The position numbers were made by a program, and so were the translations under genes. The notes beneath the pieces are model-generated. The model was not told the origin of the DNA. It searched no databases and saw only the letters and a list, made by a program, of their open reading frames with translations. This document shows, one piece after another, positions 55,819-64,000 of a DNA stretch of 64,000 nucleotides. Source of the DNA: Podospora bellae-mahoneyi (lineage: Eukaryota; Ascomycota; Sordariomycetes; Sordariales; Podosporaceae); contig NC_085881.1 of assembly GCF_035222275.1 (NCBI RefSeq), positions 992,001 to 1,056,000 of the forward strand. Direction: 5' to 3'. Within the stretch, counting starts at the first letter, position 1. Each line of letters begins with the position of its first letter.

Positions 55819-56617
55819 GAGATTGTTGTTGTTGGCAAAAGAGACTGCGAGAAACGAGGCGGTAGTTCGAGAAGGGGGAGAGAAAGAGGTCAGGTGAAAG
55901 AAGCAAGGGAGATGTGTGAGGTGGGAATTGTAACGAAATGTTGGGAGTTTTACGAGTTTACCACAACAGGGGAGGTTCTATGCTGAGGATCATTGTTTAG
56001 GGGGCAGAGTAAGGGACAGTCAAGTAAAATGGGAAGGGATATTGTCATAAATATGCTGGAGTTTGGGAATATAAATCAGGGAGAATATGTGCTTCACACA
56101 GAAAGTGTTAATATACTTAAATATGGCCAGGTTATAAACCAAAAGTGCTGCCCAAAGAATTGTCGAAAGGCGTGAAAAGGGGTGCAAAAAACTTCTTGAC
56201 ACGGCGCTATATTCCACAAGACAAGAAGCATTTCGTTGTCTATGTATCCGTCAACGACTATGCATTTCACACAATACATATGGGTGGGGTGAGCAATGTA
56301 CATAACCCTAGGCAAACATAGCATTTGCTATCATGACCTGTTTGCTACTCCTTCAGGTATCTAATAACAAGCCAAAGTGTTTGGTCTTGAATAATCAATG
56401 TAGGCCAAAAAAATAAAAATAGGGAGACGGCAGAGTGAAAATAATAATCCAAAACTCCAGCCCCAACCCACAAAGCCACACCAAGAATACCATACTTTGT
56501 TCCTTCTCCAATATTTGTTCTTTTCACCACCAAAAAAACACGAGAAGCAAGCGCTCACACCGTGCCCCATTACATTTCTTTTCCCTATTCTGATCCCTCT
56601 CCATGCTCCATCATCCT
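55819..56617. other. Convergent 3' region of SPF27 and PKA regulatory subunit
   Basis: About 800 bp, moderately AT-rich from 55990 to 56560, consistent with two 3' UTRs. No gene seen. Confidence 0.55.
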
Positions 56618-57858
56618 TTAAACCGTCTGAAGGGGATCCATCTCCTCCACCCCAGTCTTGACACCCACATACTTGGTTCTCCGCATAATACTCTCGACCG
56701 GTCCCAACAACCGCTGGAACGCCGACTTGCCAAGCGACACAACCTTGACCTCGGTGGTGCTCACGACGCTGGCGGCGCGTGGTGCGTCGTTAAGCAGAGC
56801 GAGCTCGCCAAAAAAATCGCCCTTCTTGTAGTGCTTGACAGCGGTCTCGTCGCCCCTCCTAAGAGCGACCGCCTCGCCATCCACAAGCAAGTAAAAGGAG
56901 TCACCAGGGTCGCCCTCGCGAATAATGGTGTGACCGGCCGGGAATTTCTCGCTCTTGAGCGCATCCGCAATCTTGGAGCGCTCATACGGGGTCAGGCTTG
57001 AGAGCAAAGGCACCTCCTCGAGGAAGCCCTCGTACATGCGACGACGGGCAAAGGTCGACTCCATCAGGATCCTCCGGAAGGTCATACGGTCCAAGGCCCA
57101 GAGGGTGCAGTTGGGCTCGGCGGAAATAACAGTAGCGGCCCGCGGGGCGTTGTACATGAGCGCAAGCTCTCCGAAAGAACCGCCTGCACCAATGGTGCTA
57201 ACCTTCCTGCCAGCCCCGTCCAAACCAGGCTCGACCTTTCCTGTGGGGCTGACGTAAATATCGAAAGAACCCTTTTCGATGATATAAAAGAAGTCACCGG
57301 TATCTCCTTGGGTAATCACCTGCCAAACAGATTAGTCGTGCCCTTTTTGGCCAACACGAACGCCCAACCCACCTTGATATCCTTGGATGGGATCGGCTTC
57401 TCTATCAAAGCCCCCAATACCTGGGCGGTTTGCTCGTCATCGAGGTGGCTGAACAGGAAATTGCCGCTGATGGCTTCCTTCAACCGCTCCAGCTGCTCGG
57501 GCGTCTTGGGATGCACAGGAGGTGTCCAATTGTCATAAGCTTCTCCGGTAGGGGGTTTCAGTGACTCGGCCGATACCGAAGTGCGACGACCCAAGTTGTA
57601 CTGGGCTGGGTAACCTGTTGGATCAAGATGGGGCCTGTTGACTCCAGTCATGTGTGTATCAGATGCCGCATCGGCGCCAAAAGGGCTTCGAAAGAGACCG
57701 GCGCCGTGGTCGGCTGGAGCGCGGCCAAAGCTCGCCGTTGTGGGCGAAGTCACCATGTCATTTTCGTCCTCCTCGGCGACTCTTTGCATACCAGTGGTCT
57801 CCAGTCTGCCAAATGGGTTCGAGTTGCCCCCGAAAGGGCTGCTGAAGCCAGTGGACAT
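56618..57858 (-). CDS. mcb: cAMP-dependent protein kinase regulatory subunit (mcb/pkaR)
   Basis: Exon 1 is 57858-57373 and exon 2 is 57319-56618, with a 53-nt intron, giving 395 aa. The inhibitor site is GRRTSVSAES (residues 90-99), a phosphorylatable RRxS type II-like site. Two cyclic-nucleotide domains follow, each with its phosphate-binding cassette: FGELALMYNAPRAATV (about 211-226) and FGELALLNDAPRAASV (about 332-347). It holds the catalytic subunit inactive until cAMP binds. The start MSTGFSSPFGG resembles the start I remember for Neurospora MCB. An in-frame TGA lies six codons upstream with no AG between, so this ATG is firm. I see no obvious dimerization/docking helix in the first 90 residues, which are Ser/Pro/Gly-rich. 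A GTAAGT donor at 58247-58248 suggests a 5'-leader intron. Confidence 0.95.
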
Positions 57859-60002
57859 GTTGGACAACGTTCAGAAAGTGGGTGTGGTTTATCGATTGGA
57901 GAATTTCACGATCTGATTCGAAAAAGGGGGCCGAGCCTGATGTACTTGAGGTCGGCCTGGGCGAGTATGTCGGTTACAGAGTCAGGATACCAACTCTGTT
58001 TCTCTCTGGGGGCTGCAGCACACGGTTAGAACATGGCCGACTCAAGCGGTGCAATGCGAGGATGTAGGAAAAGGGCCATTTAGAGACAAAATGCGCTGCG
58101 CGACTCGGAGAAGTGCAGGGCGCCGGCAAGCTGCTGTTGTATGAACGGTCTCGTCATGCAGAGCTCAAACCCGTCTGGTTTCGCCGAAAGAGAAATTGAG
58201 ACAGGGCAACAAAAGCCGTGAAACATGAGAAGGCATGGCTTGACTTACTTTTCGGCCAGAGACACAGGAGGCGTCGATATGGTTTGGCTGGACAAAGCCA
58301 CCAACGGTGGCAGTATGTGTGGTGGAATGGCTTTGGGGAGTCTGCGGCGTTCGGGATCCAGAAGCGGGAGCTGGCGAAGAGGGGTAGTGTTGTTGTAGGA
58401 GAAAAAGATGCCGCAGTCGACGAGGAGCTTTCTCAATGATAAAGAACAGGAGAGAGAGGGTGCAATCCGAGCTAAGCCAGGGAGGTGGTAGGGAAGCTTA
58501 ACGATCGGCTTGCAGGCGAACAAGGAATAAAGGCCGAGACAGACAAGTCCGGCACACGGCGGCAGAAATTGGGAGAGACGAACGGCAGGGTCGTGTAATG
58601 TGTAATGTTGGTATGTAGAGTAGAGATAGTGACGGCAGAAACGGAGAGAGTTAGTACAAGGAGGTTGGGTTGAGCAGGAGGATCAGGTATAGAAGAGGCC
58701 GAGATGGCAAGATGCAGAGATGAAAAAAAAATAAAGGGGAGTCCAGGAAGGTGGAAAGGGGGGGGAGACTGGAAGGCGAGGAGGGGAGATGGAGGTGAAG
58801 CTTTACGTTTGGCGAGTGGGGTGGTTCCCGCCCTACAGTTCGACCGTGCGGTATCGAGACGCCTGTGTTCCCTGCATTTCATCACCGAAAGACTTTGGAG
58901 CCATCAAGGACCCCAGTCAGGCCCGCAACCAGACGGCGCAAATCCGGGGAGACGCCACTTTGGAGCAGCGGTTGACGACTAGGCAGAGCAAGATGATATC
59001 TAATACCTCGCAGCTCAGAGTCATGAGTGCCGTGACCAGGCACATGAGTGACATGGTGAGAGCTTGCTGTTATCAGCAGAGTCACTGGCTGAGAACGGAC
59101 ATCAGGCCCCCTCACAACCAGGACCTCCCTCTCGCTTTGACTCCACAATACCGCTAGGCGCAGGCCAGTCATTTGCGTCGAACAATTCTAGAAAGCGCAT
59201 GGACCGTCATATGGCCCATGCCTTGGCCGCTGACGTGCTGCTGAACTTGACCGATCTTCTGCTTCGGCTTCTCTTGCAGATCTGCCGCAGCGTGCTCACC
59301 AGGTGGCAACTGCGTACCCTTGGCACCGGGAGTGAAAGAAGGAATGCTTCTGTCCGGATTTGGGGCACACAAGCTAGGGCAACACTTCAGACGTTGGACT
59401 TGGGGCTCTGTCTGCCGGTGGCCTGGCACATGCGCAGGAACACTGTGTGGCTGTCACTCTTCCATAAGGCTTCATGTCGGTACCAGGACGGCATTGCTGA
59501 GGCCTGCAGCTCCTCCAACCCCTACTATTTGATAAACACCAGATAGTCGTCAACGGTACGGATATGTCCCTTACCAGAGAGATTCGTATCAATCAGACAG
59601 TGGCTCTCGCCCGCCCAGAGTGGTATTCAGCAATTTACGAACCCTCTGATCGGACACCCCGAGAGTATCTTAATCTCCACTGTTTCTCATGATTTCCCTT
59701 GTGATGAACAGTCCCATCACACTCGATATTTGTCCCACGTGCCGGATCGCGTGACCGCTCTCTCTTGTCTGGTCGTCGCCGTTGGGTTGTTCCAAAAATG
59801 GATTTCCTTCTGCCTGTCTCTGTCAGCACTGGAGCCGTCACAGCCTCCTGCCAAGACACAGCACGGGCCATTGAACTCGCCGCAGACACCGAAGACTCCG
59901 TGTCTTCGAAACGCTCCTTTTCCAGAGATCCTCTCCCTTTGACAACCCCCCAAGCCACCCCGCAACGACGACGACGACGACGTCGGAAAAAATACGCCCG
60001 CC
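57859..60002. promoter_or_regulatory. Divergent 2.1-kb promoter/leader region of PKA-R and CDC50
   Basis: Translation starts point away from each other. On the PKA-R side a minus-strand GTAAGTCAAG donor (GT at 58247-58248) and several possible acceptors (near 57905-57940) suggest a spliced leader. A minus-strand TATA/GA-rich stretch lies at 58680-58800. Open frames at 59064-59546 on the plus strand and 59635-60181 on the minus strand show no family motif and overlap the CDC50 start, so I do not call them. Confidence 0.45.
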
Positions 60003-61296
60003 ATGGCTCCGAGACGTCGCCGCGGAGCCTCCGACGATGCTGCCGCAGATGACCACTCCGAGACGGATGCGCCCAAGAACCGCCCACCCAATACAGCCTT
60101 TCGCCAGCAACGCATGCGCGCCTGGCAGTGTGTGCTGACACCGAAACTTATTGTCACCATCTTCTCCATTCTCGCCGCCATCTACCTTGGCTTCGGCGCC
60201 TATCTTACATACCTTGCGCATACTGTGGGTTGGCTGTCCGATGAACTGCCCTTGTAGGGCACATGCTTATAAATTATGTTTCCAGGTCCGCGACATCTCG
60301 ATCGACTACACCAAGTGTATCACCGACGCACCAACAGATGACTTTGGACCGATTCCGGCTGAAAACATCGAGGCTCATTTCTCGGTGACAAATCCCGACT
60401 TGGATCCCTTCCGGTCTCAGTGGAAAAGAGAGACGATCAGTGATGTCAAGGTCGCCAATTACACTGCGAAGCGGGAGTATTGCTATGTCCGAATCAACAT
60501 CCCCGAGGACCTGAAGCCGACCATCAGCTTCTTCTATCACCTCAACAACTTTTACCAGAACCACCGTCGTTATGTCAATTCTTTCAATGCCAAGCAACTT
60601 CTCGGTGACGCAGTAGATGGCGGCACCATCAACGCCTCCACCTGCGCACCGTTGACTCACAACCATGAGGGCAAGATCATTTATCCCTGTGGCTTGGTAG
60701 CCAACTCAATCTTCAACGACACTTTCTCTCCACCCCTGTTGTTGAACCCGCGAAATTCGTCAGAGGACAGTGTCGAGTATCCCATGTCGACCAAGGGCAT
60801 TGCTTGGCCTGGAATCAAAGACTTGTATGGTCTTACAAGCTACAAATATTCAGATATTGTGCCCCCACCCAACTGGGAGGAGCGTTACAAGTTTGGTTAT
60901 GATGAGGTGAACAACCCGGTACCGGATCTCAAGAGCGACGAGCTTTTCCAAAACTGGATGATGTTGGCTGCCGCGCCCAACTTTTACAAACTGTACCAGA
61001 AGAGCAACACCAGCGAGGTGATGGCTGCTGGTACATACGAGATCAAGATTGAGTCCAACTTCGACACCACCAAGTATAATGGCGGGAAGTCTTTCGTCCT
61101 CACCACTGTCTCGACAATGGGATCGCGCAACATCTGGCCAGGAATCATTTTCCTGATTGTTGGCGGTATCTGCCTTGTTCTTGACGTCTACTTCATCTTG
61201 TCGTTCTTTTTGTGGAAGCCGCGCAAGCTTGGCGACCCATCATATCTTTCGTGGAACCAGCCATCGGCACCACAGGGGCATGCTTCGACTTCATAG
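60003..61296 (+). CDS. CDC50/LEM3-family beta subunit of P4-ATPase phospholipid flippases
   Basis: Exon 1 is 60003-60224, the intron is 61 nt (GTGGGT...TTTCCAG), and exon 2 is 60286-61296, giving 410 aa. Two membrane segments flank a large lumenal domain: LIVTIFSILAAIYLGFGAYL (about 49-68) and IIFLIVGGICLVLDVYFILS near the C-terminus. The family blocks NTAFRQQRMRAWQCVLTPKL, FFYHLNNFYQNHRRYVNSFN, IYPCGLVANSIFNDTF and NFYKLYQKSN are all present. Paired Cys (YTKC, REYC, STC, YPC) and N-glycosylation sequons fit the ER/Golgi ectodomain. It chaperones and activates Drs2/Dnf-type flippases. The unspliced alternative frame starting at 60151 lacks the first membrane segment and is rejected. Confidence 0.95.
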
Positions 61297-62259
61297 GGCT
61301 ACAGCATGGGCGGTGGGAGAAAAGTAGAGTTATGAGAGCATTATAGGGTGGGGCTGGACTCGTCGTTCTGTTTTCTGTCTGACAACAGTGTGCAGTGTCT
61401 TGGGAATAGCTTTGGGGTTACACGGCGTATGGCGGTCACTGGGTTTTTGGCTTGTTTTCTTGTTATTTCTCTATGCCCCACGATTCCTGGAAAGGACGTG
61501 GTGGGTTGTCATCAGTTTCGCTTGAACTGTACTGTACAGATACCTGGCTCCTCTCGGGGCTCTATTTGGCATTGGGGTGTTCTGAATCGAATGAATATAA
61601 TGACGTGTTCTTGCCTGACGTGCTTACCTAGGTAAGTAATAGACTCGTAACAATTTGTGAACGCCCGCCGACCCATCTACTACCAATCTGCGGTCAGTGC
61701 TGTATTTCTCTAGCAAGAACCGTCCACTAATCACCAATTCACTGCTCGCACCGACGAGCCTTTGCTTTGTCTTGCCATCCACCCCGCACCGGCGACCTTT
61801 CAACACTCGATTCGCCGTCCCGAGTCCCGGCACCGAATAACTCACGGCAGCTAGTTTCATCTTCCAAAACCCCGGATCATTGTTGGACCTCGAGATTGAC
61901 GGACCAAGATTTTCATTCCCTCAGACTGCTCAGTCAGAGGAGTGGCAGCCTCAGGCCACTAAAAAACCACTTAGGCAACCAAGCACGCCAAAACGCGACG
62001 GGGTGGTCCGTGAACGTCCAGCAACGCGACACCCCTGTAAATTTTTGCCTTGGCCCGCCGAGCCTTGTTAAGTTGTTGCACCCCTGCACACCTCCTTTGC
62101 CCGGCGGCAGACAATCTACTACCTCTCCATCTCCATACCCACCGACAATCACTTTTCCATCGAAGGCGACGACTCTTCCTACCAGCATCATCACCCCACC
62201 GACTGGCTTTTGCGCCGCCATCGCCATCGTCAACCCCCGCGAAAGCGCAGTCGCCCATC
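61297..62259. other. Intergenic region upstream of SPT16
   Basis: About 960 bp holding the CDC50 3' UTR and the SPT16 promoter and leader. Pyrimidine-rich from about 62080 to 62230. No gene seen. Confidence 0.55.
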
Positions 62260-64000
62260 ATGGCCGACATCAAAATCGACGCCAAGGTCTTCCAGGAGCG
62301 CATCTCGCATTTTGTCAACGCCTGGAAGGCCGACAAGCGCTCCGGCGACGCGCTATTCAATGGCGCCTCGTCCATCCTCATCCTGATGGGCAAGGTCACG
62401 GAGGAGCCCGAGCTCTACAAAAATAATGCCATGCACGTAAGTTTATCAACATTGCCCCGGATTGTAGCTTGCGCCCTCTGACAACAAGCTCTGCAGTTTT
62501 GGCTCCTCGGCTACGAGTTTCCAACGACATTGATGCTCCTAACTACCGATACCCTCTACATTCTCACGACTCAGAAGAAAGGTCAGCTTGATTGATCTCC
62601 GGCTCGTTTGCCACCTGTTTGTGCGCTGACACTGCCTACAGCCAAATACCTGGACCAGATCAAGGGCGGCCGGTTCCCCGTCGAGGTGCTTGTCAAGGGC
62701 AAGGACGCGGCCGAAAACGAGAGGCACTTTATCAAAATCACAGATGCCATCAAGGCAGCAGGGGTGAGTCATCACGCGCCTGAGTTCGTATGTCTGTTTT
62801 CGGAGCTAACGAGCCATGGTTACAGAAGAAGGTCGGTGTGCTTACCAAAGACACCTCCAGCGGCCCGTTCATCGATGAGTGGAAGAAGATTTATGCCGAC
62901 AACTGCAAAGATGTGGAACAGGTCGAGATCGCTCCTGCACTCTCCACCGCTGCCTTCTCTGTGAAGGACGAGGCAGAGCTCCGCGCCATGCGTAGCTCAT
63001 CCAAGGCCTGCGTGGCCCTTTTGACCCCGTACTTCCTCGACGAAATGTCCAACATCCTCGATCAAGACAAGAAGATCAAGCACAGCGCCTTGGCCGACAA
63101 GGTGTACAACAAATTGGAGGACGAGAATTTCTGGAAGTCTGTCCAGCTTCCCAATCGCCAGAAATTACCGAGCGATTTTGACCCAGAACAGCTTGACTGG
63201 GTCTTGGGTCCTATTGTGCAGAGCGGCGGAAAATTCGACCTCAAGTGGCAGCAGGACTCAGACGACGAGATCCTCCACCCTGGTATCATCATTGCGGCCA
63301 TGGGCCTGAGATACAAGTCATACTGCTCGCAGATTGCCAGAACCTTTATGGTGGACCCCAACAAGTCCCAGGAGAGCAACTACAAGTTTTTGCTCTCTGT
63401 TCACAACATGATCCTGAAGGGGATCCGGGACGGGGTGGTGGTCAAGGATGTCTACTCCAAGGCTCTTGGCTTGATCAAATCAAAGAAGCCCGAGCTCGAG
63501 AAGCATTTCTTGAAGAATGTGGGCTACGGAATTGGTCTTGAGAACAAGGACCCCACTTTGGTTCTCAACGCCAAGAACCAAAGGACTCTGCGGGATGGCA
63601 TGACACTTGTCATCACCACTGGATTCAGCGACATTCAGAACCCCAACCCACAGGATAAGAATAGCAAGACTTACTCCTTGGTTCTCACCGACACAGTCCG
63701 CGTCACCGCTGCAGAGCCAGTGGTGTTCACAGGCGAGGCTCCCGTGGAGGTTGATGCTACCTCTTTCTTCTTCAAAGACGAGGATGAGGCTCAGCCAACC
63801 CCCAAAAAGGAAAAGAGAGACTCGCGAGTCGGTGCTGTTGCTACTAAGAACATCACTAGCACTCGCCTGCGCTCTGAACGCAACACGGCGGTGGATGACG
63901 ACGCTGAAAAGAGGCGTCGCGCTCATCAAAAGGAGCTTTCAGCAAAGAAGCAGGCCGAGGGTTTGGCCAAGTATGCCGAGTCCACGGCCGATCAAAACGG
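62260..64000 (+). CDS. SPT16: FACT complex subunit SPT16 (5' part; runs off the window)
   Basis: Exons are 62260-62436, 62497-62581, 62642-62763 and 62826 to the window edge; the gene is truncated only by the window. The N-terminal domain has the aminopeptidase-P-like (catalytically dead) fold of Spt16. Signatures are LFNGASSILILMGKVTEEPE, FWLLGYEFPTTLMLLTTDTL, PGIIIAAMGLRYKSYCSQIA, RTFMVDPNKSQESNYKFLLS and LEKHFLKNVGYGIGLENKDP. The region after about residue 430 (KKEKRDSRVGAVATKNITST, then RRRAHQKELSAKKQ) is the charged linker leading to the dimerization domain. SPT16 with Pob3 is the histone chaperone that reorganises nucleosomes during transcription and replication. Introns are 52-62 nt. 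Confidence 0.96.

Noticed and set aside
59064-59546. Plus-strand 160-codon frame between PKA-R and CDC50
   Set aside because: No recognisable motif, overlapped by antisense frames, and located in the expected promoter/leader region.

Overview
The window is nuclear DNA of a filamentous ascomycete, most likely a Sordariomycete close to Sordariales. The evidence is short GT-AG introns (about 50-75 nt), Neurospora-like proteins (an mcb-type PKA regulatory subunit, an NsdD/SUB-1/PRO44-type GATA factor, a CIA84-like PPR protein, a Sim4/Fta4-type kinetochore protein) and one small AT-rich transposon relic in otherwise balanced DNA. No bacterial, CRISPR, phage or retroelement material was seen.

Layout. 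0.9-2.4 kb: LaeA-like methyltransferase (+). 2.9-6.9 kb: large calpain-family protease (-). 9.2-11.5 kb: ArfGAP-UBA protein with a Gln-rich tail (-). 12.6-13.4 kb: Fta4-like kinetochore subunit (-). 13.8-15.0 kb: unrecognised membrane protein with hexapeptide repeats (-). 15.8-18.4 kb: mitochondrial PPR protein, CIA84-like (+). 18.7-19.5 kb: mitoribosomal bS18m (-). 19.9-20.7 kb: IMP3 (+). 21.3-26.4 kb: MFS transporter with a giant disordered N-terminus (+). 35.2-36.8 kb: NsdD/SUB-1-type GATA factor (-), flanked by about 8.8 kb (downstream) and 12.8 kb (upstream) without a recognisable protein gene. 46.7-47.4 kb: MITE-like DNA transposon relic. 49.7-50.0 kb: small basic protein (-). 51.3 kb: intron-containing tRNA-Tyr(GUA) (+). 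51.9-54.4 kb: neutral ceramidase (-). 55.1-55.8 kb: SPF27 splicing factor (+). 56.6-57.9 kb: PKA regulatory subunit (-). 60.0-61.3 kb: CDC50-family flippase subunit (+). 62.3 kb to the end: SPT16, running off the window (+).

Most genes are conserved housekeeping functions (ribosome biogenesis, splicing, chromatin, mitochondria, lipid and signalling) and do not form a metabolic cluster. The notable points are: (1) two genes whose frame stays open on both sides of a single in-frame stop (TAG at 22690, TAA at 14259), each one C-to-T step from a Gln codon; (2) an apparent one-base frame break in a G run near the calpain 3' end; (3) microexons of 12, 17 and 20 nt; (4) a rare 10-mer, GATCGAGATC, found twice upstream of the GATA-factor gene and once upstream of the neighbouring small gene, which suggests a shared light-response (white-collar type) element; (5) a TA-flanked 625-bp element with near-perfect 19-bp inverted ends.

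All exon boundaries were derived by eye from splice consensus and frame continuity. Family names come from memory of motifs, not from a search.
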